This document shows, one piece after another, positions 1-9,500 of a DNA stretch of 52,260 nucleotides; positions within the stretch are counted from its first letter, which is position 1; the number at the start of each line of letters is the position of its first letter. Location: positions 1 through 52,260 of the forward strand of contig BLSF01000123.1 of the NCBI GenBank assembly GCA_012862575.1. Direction: 5' to 3'. The translations under genes and the position numbers were made by a program. This stretch comes from Parietichytrium sp. I65-24A. Taxonomy: Eukaryota; Sar; Bigyra; Thraustochytrida; Thraustochytriidae. The notes under the pieces were generated by a model that saw only the letters and a list, made by a program, of their open reading frames with translations, ran no database searches and was not told where the DNA came from.

Positions 1-2331
1 CCCCTGGATTTCCTTGACCCTGATACGATGAGGTAGTCATCGCCGACCAACTTCATAAAATGTCCGCTTACTTTGGCTTGAAACATAATTTTGCCGCTCT
101 CCAAATCGTAGACTCGTGACAAATTACCACGGGTTGCAATCGCAGTCTCAGACATGTCCTCGACACTAGCACTAGCAGTGCCAGCATGTACTTGAAGTGT
201 TTTAAGCAACGTGTTTGTGCGCCAGTTCCAAAGAAAAGGGGTGCTTTCAGTAGTGTACTCTTCTTTCTCTACACCACTTTTGGCTACCACCCAACGCGAA
301 GAAAGAACACGATCCTTGATTTGTACTAGGCAATCGCCGTGGACGGCCCCAACAAGATATTCGGAGAAATCCTCCATTATTTGAACAAGCATGTTGAAAC
401 GTGCGTCCAAATGTGAAGCGAGCTTTCGCGGTGTCTGCTCACAAATACGTAATGCCCAGACACTTTTACATCGGTGACGCGCCAAGACGGCCTGAAGATG
501 GCGACCTCATTCAATGTATTTGTCAGAAGTGGAGCAAATGTGGCTGTGGGCCAGAATGGACCCTTCCTAATTAAACCTGTATAAAAAGGTCTCCATTGTC
601 TCCATTGTCTCACTAAAGCGCGCCCATCAATTGTATCGGCATAGTGGAAGTAGTGGTAGGCCAAGTCGTCATTCTCGTCATTCGGGTCATTCGGCATCCT
701 CCACATCTTTCGTATCACAGACCTCACCGGGAGACTGTATTCGTCCACTGTATGGGTACCATCATGAGCTTCACTTGAGTCATCTCGAGGCGATGCTTCT
801 CGATGCGACCGGAGAATTGGATGATCGAGATCTTCGATTAAGGTATCAAGGTGAATCCCGAACCGTTCAGGGACGAGCGATTCAGAAAACTGTTCAAGGT
901 CCTCCAAGCCAAAATCGATGACGCGAATGACGTCCGTCGCACGGATATCTGATCCATTTTTGTGGTTGTACAGGTTGTCAGCAACCGCCACAAGATCCCT
1001 GGCGCGCGATGGATCTGCGATGCACGCGGAGACCCACTCATAGTCCAGTAAGAGTTCCGTTGCCTCCTTCCAATTTCGAGTCATGCACAAGTGGTAAAAC
1101 AGCTCCGAGAGTGAAGTTGGAGACCATTTGTCCTTGAGCATCGCTGAAGAGAGGGCTTCATGCCCGAGACTTGCTTGAACATTGAGCGGAATACCATCCA
1201 CCGTCCTGCCAGCCAGCCGGCGATTTTGCACAGCCGCGCATAACCGTGGGTGGCACAGCTTGACAGTTGCCTTCTCGGAGCAATGGGATAATATCCACGC
1301 AGCGAATTCCAAAAAGGCATCAACATCCAGCTCGCCGAGAACTGGTACAAGAAGGGATACATCGATCGGACCCCGAGAGGCTGCAAAACAAGCAAGCAAC
1401 TTTTCGTACGTTCCATGATCCCCACCGAGGGTGTGTTCGTGAAATCGACTCAAGGTGCGGCTGTAGTCTGCCCGAAGAGAGAGCGGAATCGAGTCTTTGG
1501 CCTCCAGAGGTCATCCAGCGTGATTGATTCAGGCTCCGCATCGCGAATGAGATCCCGAGCTTTATGAGCACAGAACTGAATCTCCACCTCTTCTACAGCA
1601 ACCCCAAGGGCCTTGCTTGCGTACGAGACGTCTTCCTCGGAGGCTAGGAAAGGATCAAGAATCGACTCCCAACAGCGCACCACATCAGGTCTTGTGTTTT
1701 CGGCGGTCAACACCCAGGTCTTTCCAAGAGAGCGTTGCAAGGAAGGGATTGGACTGAACGAGACGAGAAGCCCAAGCCAGTTGGGGGTCTCCCGGTCCCA
1801 GACACTCGAAACGATCTCCAGCAAGCTCGATCGATCGGTTGCCTCGACTTGATCCACGCCATCCAAGAGCACCACAACCCGCCGTCGAGGTTTGGGCATG
1901 CATGTGCAGGGCTGGGCAATCAGTTGGCGAAACATGCGCTCTAGATTCCCGTCAAACTCGTCAGTGTCTTTTGTGAGTGGTGCGCTGCGAAACGTGTCAA
2001 ATATTGAAGAGAGCTGGAAGGCGAGGGACACAAGGCACGCTTTGAGCGAGGGCTCGCCTTCGAAGAGATGAACGACCGTCGAGCACGGCGCGTGGTCTCC
2101 GTGCAGCTGCGCCATGATCACAGACTTGCCACTGCCCGGGTATCCAACGAGGCCAGCTACGCGCGGCACGTGCTCACTGGCGGCATCTGCGGTCCATGCC
2201 TCCACCTCTCTAAAGAGCCACTCTCGCGTGACTTCCGCATACTCGCTCGTCTTTTCGTTCACCAAAGCCAGCTGCGCGCGCAAGACCTCCTTCGCTTCGC
2301 TCTCCATCGATTGGACTCTTGCACGTTTCAT
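1..2331 (-). pseudogene. NACHT-WD40 NLR-like gene, frameshifted and cut by the window edge
   Basis: The first open frame (start codon at 2331, stop at 1450) encodes a P-loop NTPase of NACHT type: Walker A GYPGSGKS at residues 63-70 and Walker B VVVLLDGVDQ near 152-161. The next frame (about 1510 to 377) has no start codon of its own. It continues the same protein with the helical region seen in the gene at 48429-52085 (for example HLC, LLDYEW beside HLC, LLDFEW) and then a WD40 blade ending SSLHIW. A third frame is open from about 400 to the window edge and carries more WD40-like strands. Each switch is a -1 type change: at a 3-nt A run (1496-1498) and a 3-nt T run (397-399) on the coding strand. 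No TIR domain is present. The protein would be a signal-transducing NTPase with a beta-propeller sensor. It is either a decaying gene or a gene with sequence errors; the rest lies outside the window. Confidence 0.72.
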
Positions 2332-2918
2332 TCTGTACCGCTAAGAGAGGACCTCCCTGCTAAAACTGCTCAATGGGTGGGAAATGTTGAGCCCGCTCTG
2401 ACCACTCTGACCACTCTGACAAGAGTCACGCAAGCCTCCGCACGCTTGCCAGAACAATGGCACAGACAGGAGGACGCGGGAGTAAAGTGAGCAACGCCTG
2501 GCACCGACCTTGCCGGAGGAGTGAGTGATTGAGTGAGTGAGTGAGTGAGTGAATGAGTGGGCATGCCAAACTCTCTCAGTATATGTGTACCTTTCCCAAG
2601 TTCCCTTGTCCTTTTTCTTTTTTGGAAAAGCGTAACTTGTGCTCCACCATCGCCTCGTCCTTCTGTTTATCTTTTTCTATTTGGATGCATTGTTTCCACT
2701 CGCCTATTATCTACGTTCGCTGTTCGCTCTTTCGTGCATGTCATGAATACTAATGTACTATTCGTGCATATTGTACATATATCCGTTCACCAAAACCTCA
2801 ACTTGAACCATAGTCACAACTAGCCAACTCACTCAGCCCGTACGCGACTGTGTCCGCGGAACGATCGTGGAACGAACGGGAAACAAGCGCGGAACGAGCG
2901 GAGACGGCGGCTGTGGGC

Positions 2919-2973
2919 TGTGTACTGTGTACTGTGTGCTGTGTGCTGTGTGCTGTGTGCTGTGCACTGTGCG
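2919..2973. repeat. Heptamer array TGTGTRC, about 8 units
   Basis: Consecutive 7-nt units read TGTGTAC, TGTGTGC and close variants. It lies about 550 nt upstream of the coiled-coil gene start and 130 nt before the larger heptamer field. Confidence 0.85.
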
Positions 2974-3105
2974 CGTTGGACATCGACAATCTCTGCGCAA
3001 GTTGATTGCGGCAGTCCCTGAATCCAATTGGCTCTCGCTCGCGAAAGGAGAAGGCGCGGACGGAGCGCGTACCCTCGCTCGCCCACTCGCCCATTCTGCT
3101 GTCGC

Positions 3106-3415
3106 GAAGTGCAAAGTACAAACTGCAAACTGCAAACTGCAAAAGTACCAAGTACAAAGTACAAAGTACAAAAGTGCAAACTGCAAAAGTGCAAACTGCA
3201 AAGTACAAACTGCAAACTGCAACAGTGCAAACTGCAAAGTACAAAAGTGCAAAAGCACAAAAGTGCAAACTGCAAACTGCAAAAGTACCAAGTACAAAGT
3301 ACAAAGTACAAAGTACAAAGTACAAAAGTGCAAACTGCAAAAGTGCAAACTGCAAAGTACAAAAGTGCAAGAGTGCAAAGTGCAAAAGTACAAAGTGCAA
3401 AGTGCAAAGTACGCG
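3106..3415 (+). repeat. Large heptamer field, units GTGCAAA / GTACAAA / CTGCAAA
   Basis: Roughly 40 direct units of 7 nt (some 8 nt with one extra A) share the core CAAA and differ at the first three positions. The three unit types are interspersed rather than sorted into blocks. The field ends about 100 nt before the coiled-coil gene start. The same unit, in the same orientation relative to its gene, occurs at 9319-9347 upstream of the LRR-NEL gene. Confidence 0.9.
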
Positions 3416-3516
3416 GGGCCATGCGCAGAGCGTAGAGGGGCGTAGAGTATCTGGACGTCGCGAGGGAGACGGAGACGGAGACGCGCAGTGTTGCTTAAAT
3501 TAGTTAGCGAGCGATC

Positions 3517-4329
3517 ATGTCGTCCGACTTGGCCGCTTGCCAGCTTGCCCGCGACCGTCTCGCAGTGCGCGTGGAGCATCTTGCTCAACAGGCCAGCCGC
3601 GACAAGGCCGCAGTGGTGTCGGCGAACAAGCTCGTGTCGCAGTCGCAGGAAGAAGCAGCGCGGCAGCGCAAGCTACGGCTGTTGGACCTCGCCGCGAGCG
3701 GCATTTCACACCGCCAGGCGCAAGATGCCCGCAAGGAAATGGACCTCCTGCAGCGCAAACTCGGCGCCTCGAACCAGGCTCAAGCGCACTGGAAAGCGGT
3801 GGCCCAGCCGCTCCGCGACGCCGTGCAGGCCGGCGAAGTCGCGGCAGAGGATGCCCGCGAGCGGCAGGTCAAGCTGGAGAGGGCCAACAAGAAGCTGGAG
3901 CAGGAGAACGCCAGGCTCGCAAAGCAGCTGGAAGAGGCCTCGGAGCAGCTCAGCGTGGAGAAATGGAGGCGAGAGCAGGTGGAGAAGAGGTCCGCGAGGC
4001 TTGAGACCTGCCTGTTAAGGGCGGTCAAGAAGGACAAAGCCGTCAGAATCGCGCTCATGGAGGCAGCAGAGGACCAGCAGAGGCGCTCCGCCGCTAACGG
4101 CCAGTCCGAGACAGACTCGGCATTGTTCGGGAAGCTGCTCTCGGCTGCGCTCGGCAAAAGAACGGCGCCTTCCGCCAAGGCGGAGTCCAAGAGCGCTTGT
4201 CACGAAGACGAGGCAGATCGGTACACCTCGAGTCTCGACGATGCTCCTGCAATGGCTTTCGCAAAGTTCGTCAACGACATGCGAAAGGAGCTGGACGAGG
4301 AACCCATTCGCCGCGGCAGAGCCCGCTGA
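3517..4329 (+). CDS. Coiled-coil protein, function unknown
   Basis: The protein has 270 residues and no recognised enzyme domain. Residues from about 5 to 185 are rich in Ala, Gln, Glu, Lys and Arg with heptad spacing, strongest at about 110-180, so a long coiled coil is expected. The tail (about 195-270) is polar, probably disordered, and ends in RRGRAR, a possible nuclear localisation or RNA-contact patch. The ATG at 3517 opens the frame shortly after the heptamer repeat field. Codons are clearly GC-rich compared with most neighbours, resembling only the kinase gene at 45576. No intron is needed. A structural or cytoskeletal role is possible, but no family was recognised. Confidence 0.75.
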   Translation: MSSDLAACQLARDRLAVRVEHLAQQASRDKAAVVSANKLVSQSQEEAARQRKLRLLDLAASGISHRQAQDARKEMDLLQRKLGASNQAQAHWKAVAQPLRDAVQAGEVAAEDARERQVKLERANKKLEQENARLAKQLEEASEQLSVEKWRREQVEKRSARLETCLLRAVKKDKAVRIALMEAAEDQQRRSAANGQSETDSALFGKLLSAALGKRTAPSAKAESKSACHEDEADRYTSSLDDAPAMAFAKFVNDMRKELDEEPIRRGRAR

Positions 4330-4817
4330 AGCCTTTGTTCATCTCTTTACAGCACAATTTTCTCCCCTTCAACTTGCCCAGAATCAAACCTACAAATCGA
4401 AGAAAACGTATGGTACACTCACACTCACACTCATACTCACACTCACACTCACAGTCGAGGCAGGTGTGGCGCTGGTCTCGGTCTCTCGAGACATTAAGCA
4501 AGGAACATCCGCAGAAAGGCACTCCGCGGACAGGCCCGACGTAAGGGTGTGGCCCCCAACGCACCCTGCCCTCGATACCATCCTTTCCTTCTCCTACAGA
4601 AAGTGCAGCCAATTGGTGTGCCCGACTCCCCAGTGCGGGCTCCCTCTACTGGCTCTGAAAGAAATCGTTCAAAGGCAGACTTGAGGTCGTGCCCAAAGAG
4701 AGCAAGCCGAGAGCGGAAGAGTGAAGTGACTCTAAAGCTAACAAGCAAGAGAAAGGAAAAGAGAGTTGACGAAAAACCGGATATTTCGTTTCAATTCGAG
4801 GGGTAAGATTTCACTAA
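4330..4817. other. Convergent spacer with CTCACA hexamer run
   Basis: This spacer lies between the 3' ends of the coiled-coil gene and the LRR-NEL gene. A hexamer run of CACTCA type occupies about 4414-4455. No gene was seen in the rest. Confidence 0.75.
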
Positions 4818-7800
4818 TTACTCAAATTCCATGTAGCGGTCCAAATCGTCCGAATAGCTTTGTCGTTTGCCTTTACCTTCGAAGTTCTTCTTCTTCATTT
4901 GCATCTTATCGAACTCCGGGCACACTACTTTGCGCAAACCCTGGGTGACCACTTCTGGGCTCAACGGAACGTTGAAAAAGCTGCGTCCGGTTACCACCCA
5001 GTGTCTCATTAGCTCTTCCCGACTGAAAACGTTCGGGTCGCCATCAAGCTGAACTGGGTCGGTGTATTCGTCGCCAACAAAATTGACAAGTTCCAGTGCC
5101 ATCCGCTCTGGCAGTGAAATCTTCTTTTCAGGAAGCTTGTCCCATGTGAGCGCCTCAGCAGCCTCGTGGCGCAATTGTCGCGCCCACTCCGGCCACGAGT
5201 CGAGGAAGGCTTTTATTTCAGGTTCTTTGATCTTCTTTGCGGCGTCAAGCACAGCCTTCCTCTCGGCCGAAGAAATATTTGAAGGATAATTCATCGACGA
5301 GGTGGACACTGGAAGATTCAGCAGGTCCTTAAACGTAATTTCGTAGTACAAATACAAGCTCACGTCGTCCACCACAGACATCTTGGAAATTTTCTTCCTG
5401 CAATGATCATGCACAATTCCGAGGTTTATTATCCCCCTCGCGAGCTCCATCAGCTTTCCGCGGTTGCCACGGCTCTGCACGATACGAATGGTCAGCTCCA
5501 TCTGGTTCAGTGCCCAGATAGGTTTGTCCGAGCAAGCGTCCACGCTGTCCTCCATGCGTTGAATAATCTCCACAAAGACGTCCGGATCGGTGTCTTTATC
5601 CACCATGATCTTGCAAAGGAACACAACACGCTGGGAAAGCTCTGTACGTAGCTTGTCGTACTCGCGAGCGCTTTTGAGCTTCATGAAGAACAGACATACG
5701 CGGCGGACGCTGCTTGGAGGAATTTTAGCCACGAGCTCATCAGGAGAGAACTCGCCAAGCAATTGGGAGTTTAGGATCCAAAATTCGAGCCATTTCTTCA
5801 AAGCTTCTGGCGTCAAGCCCTCGCCATGCCGCGTTGCCCAGAACTGGTCGAGGTCATCCTCGGTGGCGGTATCGACAAAAAAGCGCACATTTGGAGGCTG
5901 CCTCCGCATCAAACGGTCTAGAAAGGCTCTTTCGAGCGTGCAACCGGTCAAAATCACTTCGTGTCGGGTATCGCCTCTCACTCGTCGAGGCGCCCATTCC
6001 ATAAAGGTGTCGGGCACAGACCTCAGTGCCCTGCAGTGAGAGCAATTGAGGTTCACACCAACATAAAGGTCGTCGGCAAGGCTTTGCAGCGACCTACAAC
6101 GCTCGAGTACCAATGTCTTTCCCACGAAAAACTGGGCTGGGATGCTTGCCAGGGCCGAGCAGTCCGTCATGTCAACATTTTCTTCCACGTGAATTCCTTC
6201 TGCCAGATGAACGAGGCCTTCACAGCCCACTACGGTAAGGCGGCCCTGTACATTCATTTGGCCAAGCGAAACCAACGCAGGACAATGACTCGTTTGCACG
6301 TTGCCTCCCACATATAAGCCATTTTTCATCTTGGTAAGATTACTATTGCTCGTGGACAGATTGCCTCCAATGGAGACCGACTCTTCTATAAGAAAGAAGC
6401 TTTGGGTCTCGTCCAGCTTAAGAGAGCCGTCGTGTGAGAAACCGGCCGGGATGACATTGAGTTCGGCGCTATTGCTCAAATCAATCAGTCCGCTCACCCG
6501 AAGCGAAACGGGGATGGTAGTGAAATGGTTGCCAGCCGCATCGAGATCACCATGGACCACCAGGTCCTCAGGGAGTCTACTCAGCATAGGGCATTCAACT
6601 AAAATGCAGTTCCCGTTCACCTCCATTCCATCGGCAACCTCCACTAGGCTGGAGCACTGTGCAAGGTTCAGGTTGCCGTCGAAGGTAAAATAAGGCAACG
6701 CTTGGAGCATTTTGCATCCCGAGAGGTTCACGGAGCCGTGCAACTCCATCTCGTTGCCGAGTTCGATGAGATTCGCCAAGTTTCTGGCTCGCAGATCACC
6801 TTGAACGAAGAGCTCATCAGGCAGCTTGGTGAGCCCTGTGCAACCTGAAATATCAAGGTTGCCGTTCACTCGGAGACTGGACGGGAGCTCGCGAAGACTG
6901 GAGCAGTCGGACAAATCCAGAGTGTACTCTGCCTCCAGGGTTTCCGGGAGAGACTCTAAATTTGTGCACCCCGAAAGGTCAAGCAAACCTTTCACATGAT
7001 TCCACGCGTCTGGCAAACAACGCAGTGAAGTGCAGTCCTTCAAAGACATATCCCCTTCAAATGGCTCGTCTGGCAGCTCGCACAAAGAAGCACAGGCCGA
7101 GAGATCCACGGAGCCGCTCACTGAAAAGTCACTCGGTATGGCACTAAAGTTCGGACAGTTCTGAACCGTCAACGCTGCGACTCGGGCGCCAGAAGGTAGG
7201 GTTGTCAGGGCAACGCAATTGTCCAATTCAAGCCTGCTCGATTCGCTGAATTCAAGATGCTCAGGAAACCTCGAAAAAGAACAGCATGACCTGATGGAAA
7301 GTGCTCCGGAGACGATGAGTTCCGACCCTCGAAACTCAAAGGACTTGCAATCTTCGACAGTCATGTTGCCTTTCACCTCAAGGGTGGAAGGTGTGTGCGA
7401 GAATAAAGGACAGTCAATGATAGTGAGGTCCTGCGCGTAGACCCCGGCCTCGACTTCCGCGTCACTCTCCACATTGATGCACGGAATGACCTTGAACCCT
7501 GGACAGTTTTGAATCCAAACGCTGCCCTCCACGAACAACGGCTCAGCCAGGGCATCAAGAAGAGGGCAATTTTTAATCTCCAAATTTCCCCCGACGGTCG
7601 TGTTGGTGCCGGTTCTTTCGAGGAGTTTGCAATCTTGCACAATAAGATTCTCTGCCACTTGCATGTTGTCTGGCAACTCTAAAATCTGGAGCCGCACTAG
7701 CGACAGGCAACCGGAGACCCTGAGGTCAGATGGAAGACTTTTTATGCTTGGACATGCCGAAAGTTCAAATGAGGCGCCCACTTCCAGGCTTTGAGCGATT

Positions 7801-8861
7801 GATGTCAAGTTGGAGCACCGCCACAATCGCAGAGAATCGCCGACCTCGATTGCGAGACCAACTTCCCTCAGAGAAAGGCACCCGATAAACTCCGCAACGC
7901 CTTGTACGTTTACGTGATCGGCGAAGTACTCCAGGTTCGCGCAGTCAAGCACTGATAAGTTTCTGTTCACTTGAAGGCCTTCCACGAGAACCTTCTCCAA
8001 GGAGCCCAAATCGAGTAATGACAGGTCATGTCTCACAAGGCTAGGCAACTGGACTGACACGAGTGCTTCGCACTCCGATATGCTGAGAAAGTCCACCTCG
8101 GAAAGCTCCAAATCAACCTTTTCGAGCCTCTCGCATTGCTGCACTACCAAACCTCCACCCAGACCCGAGAGTTTGAAGCATAGTTCCCGCAGTTTCGGGC
8201 ACGCATCTACAAAAAGATGACCGTTGATCAGGATCTCAGAACGTTTGGGGAAAGCAGTTACACGGTTCAAGGAGATCATGCCCACACTTCCGCCTACAAC
8301 TAAGCGTGAGGGCAGACGAGAGAGCTTTCCGCATTTCAGCAGCGTCAAATCACCTCCCACAGCAAATGTATCGGGCAAAGCAGCGAGCGATGTCCATCCG
8401 GAGAGACACACGTTGCCAAGGACGCAAAAGTTTTCGGGTAGAGCAGATATGCTCTGGTACGTGCTTTCCAGAGACCCCGTGTAAACAAGGACCTTGGTTT
8501 TGCTGAGCGCCTCACTCATGTCCGCCACAGAGGACGGGTGAATCACTTTCAACAGCTCCTCCACCTGGCTCTCCAGCAGCGACCCGTTTGTAAACGACCT
8601 CATCCGCGACTCGCCATCCTGATTTTGGTGCGAAGAGAACTTTTCCAAATACTCGGCTAATTCCAGACCATCGCATGTCACAACCGATTTGCTGATCTCC
8701 TCGGTAAACTTGGCTCGATCCTTGGACTCCCGCTCCGAGATCCCTTCCGCTTTGCTCCACGCCTTCAAAATACTTTGTGCATCTTTCATCTCCGGCCCCA
8801 GAGAAGCAAAGGCGGTGGACCCGCTGCCCCTTTTCAGACTCTTTCGGAAAAAGCTAAGCAT
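4818..8861 (-). CDS. Giant leucine-rich-repeat protein with C-terminal NEL-type E3 ubiquitin ligase domain
   Basis: Starting at the first ATG (8861) the protein has 1347 residues; the frame is open upstream to 9023 but without an ATG. Residues about 100-950 are some 35-40 leucine-rich repeats of about 21 residues with consensus LxVxGxLxLxxCxxLxxLP, the short bacterial-type LRR. After a cap (about 950-1000) the C-terminal part matches the NEL (novel E3 ligase) fold: an all-helical region with a Cys-Ser-Asp triad at residues 1110-1112, fitting the catalytic Cys-x-Asp motif, then a YLYYE helix near 1160, an LP/M-Y segment, and a WPEWARQL helix near 1225. NEL ligases form a thioester with ubiquitin through this Cys and are held inactive by the LRR. 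The family is known mainly as secreted effectors of animal- and plant-associated bacteria. Neighbouring genes are plainly eukaryotic and base composition is similar. No intron and no signal peptide are seen from 8861. The target is unknown; horizontal transfer from a bacterium is inferred. Confidence 0.8.
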   Translation of the reverse strand: MLSFFRKSLKRGSGSTAFASLGPEMKDAQSILKAWSKAEGISERESKDRAKFTEEISKSVVTCDGLELAEYLEKFSSHQNQDGESRMRSFTNGSLLESQVEELLKVIHPSSVADMSEALSKTKVLVYTGSLESTYQSISALPENFCVLGNVCLSGWTSLAALPDTFAVGGDLTLLKCGKLSRLPSRLVVGGSVGMISLNRVTAFPKRSEILINGHLFVDACPKLRELCFKLSGLGGGLVVQQCERLEKVDLELSEVDFLSISECEALVSVQLPSLVRHDLSLLDLGSLEKVLVEGLQVNRNLSVLDCANLEYFADHVNVQGVAEFIGCLSLREVGLAIEVGDSLRLWRCSNLTSIAQSLEVGASFELSACPSIKSLPSDLRVSGCLSLVRLQILELPDNMQVAENLIVQDCKLLERTGTNTTVGGNLEIKNCPLLDALAEPLFVEGSVWIQNCPGFKVIPCINVESDAEVEAGVYAQDLTIIDCPLFSHTPSTLEVKGNMTVEDCKSFEFRGSELIVSGALSIRSCCSFSRFPEHLEFSESSRLELDNCVALTTLPSGARVAALTVQNCPNFSAIPSDFSVSGSVDLSACASLCELPDEPFEGDMSLKDCTSLRCLPDAWNHVKGLLDLSGCTNLESLPETLEAEYTLDLSDCSSLRELPSSLRVNGNLDISGCTGLTKLPDELFVQGDLRARNLANLIELGNEMELHGSVNLSGCKMLQALPYFTFDGNLNLAQCSSLVEVADGMEVNGNCILVECPMLSRLPEDLVVHGDLDAAGNHFTTIPVSLRVSGLIDLSNSAELNVIPAGFSHDGSLKLDETQSFFLIEESVSIGGNLSTSNSNLTKMKNGLYVGGNVQTSHCPALVSLGQMNVQGRLTVVGCEGLVHLAEGIHVEENVDMTDCSALASIPAQFFVGKTLVLERCRSLQSLADDLYVGVNLNCSHCRALRSVPDTFMEWAPRRVRGDTRHEVILTGCTLERAFLDRLMRRQPPNVRFFVDTATEDDLDQFWATRHGEGLTPEALKKWLEFWILNSQLLGEFSPDELVAKIPPSSVRRVCLFFMKLKSAREYDKLRTELSQRVVFLCKIMVDKDTDPDVFVEIIQRMEDSVDACSDKPIWALNQMELTIRIVQSRGNRGKLMELARGIINLGIVHDHCRKKISKMSVVDDVSLYLYYEITFKDLLNLPVSTSSMNYPSNISSAERKAVLDAAKKIKEPEIKAFLDSWPEWARQLRHEAAEALTWDKLPEKKISLPERMALELVNFVGDEYTDPVQLDGDPNVFSREELMRHWVVTGRSFFNVPLSPEVVTQGLRKVVCPEFDKMQMKKKNFEGKGKRQSYSDDLDRYMEFE

Positions 8862-9117
8862 CTCCTCGCCCGTCTCTTCCGACTTGCCGCGCTTCCCGCC
8901 TTCGTCTGACACTTTTACGAGCACTTTCGCAGACCCACCCTTACGTGAAGTCCAACAACAGCCTATCCCCGGGCGAAAAAGAAACGATGAACTGAACCAC
9001 GAACGCCAGAAAGCCAGGTCCAAGACTATTTATTCACTCTCCACAAGCGAGACACTTCCTTCTCGAGTCCACACAATCCGCTACGAAGGGCAGTCCAATC
9101 CAATCCTCAGCACCAAC

Positions 9118-9152
9118 ACATCAATGCATCAACGCATCAATGCATCAACGAA
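9118..9152 (-). repeat. Octamer array in the 5' flank of the LRR-NEL gene
   Basis: Four 8-nt units alternate CATTGATG and CGTTGATG on the coding strand of the LRR-NEL gene, about 260-290 nt before its ATG. Each unit contains TTGA, like the octamers upstream of the genes starting at 25383, 35284 and 45576. Confidence 0.8.
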
Positions 9153-9318
9153 TCAAACCCACCGTCTCCGCAGCGACAATCGCAAGAATTGCAAAATATG
9201 CAAAATCCGCAAAATCCGACTTTTGCAGCTCTGCCAATAGCCACAGTCACCAGCCACAGTCACAGTCCGCGTCCCACAAGCGTCTTTACGTGCCCACACA
9301 CTCCGCTTTTCCACACTC

Positions 9319-9347
9319 TGCACTTTGCACTTTGCACTTTGCACTTG
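9319..9347 (-). repeat. GTGCAAA heptamer array, about 4 units
   Basis: On the coding strand of the LRR-NEL gene the sequence repeats GTGCAAA about four times. This is one of the units of the field at 3106-3415. Confidence 0.85.
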
Positions 9348-9440
9348 GCTCTCCTGTGCTCTTGCTTTCGCTGATTGAGCACTCACTGTCAGTACTGAGT
9401 ATGCGCACTCTTCCTTCGTCCTGGGATGGGAGACTGCTCT

Positions 9441-9444
9441 TTCT

Positions 9445-9500
<56 letters not shown>
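9441..9500. repeat. CT dinucleotide microsatellite
   Basis: About 60 nt of almost pure CT repeats interrupted by TT steps, in the long 5' flank of the LRR-NEL gene. Confidence 0.95.

Larger units (their letters stand above)
2332..3516. other. Gene-free spacer rich in short tandem repeats
   Basis: This spacer lies between the divergent NACHT gene and coiled-coil gene. It holds a GAGT tetramer run (about 2519-2558), a TGTGTRC heptamer run (2919-2973) and the large heptamer field (3106-3415). Open frames across it are translations of the repeats and show no domain. Confidence 0.8.

Noticed and set aside
2332-2490. Possible missing TIR domain upstream of the left NACHT gene
   Set aside because: No TIR motif such as FLSH is visible on the minus strand and the region is non-coding in character.
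2798-3588. Open frames of 135-250 codons on both strands
   Set aside because: They are translations of the CAAA heptamer field, rich in Cys/Phe/Leu on one strand and Lys/Gln on the other, with no domain.
8862-9023. N-terminal extension of the LRR-NEL protein
   Set aside because: The frame is open but has no ATG, and the added hydrophobic start does not look like a proper signal peptide; the ATG at 8861 is preferred.
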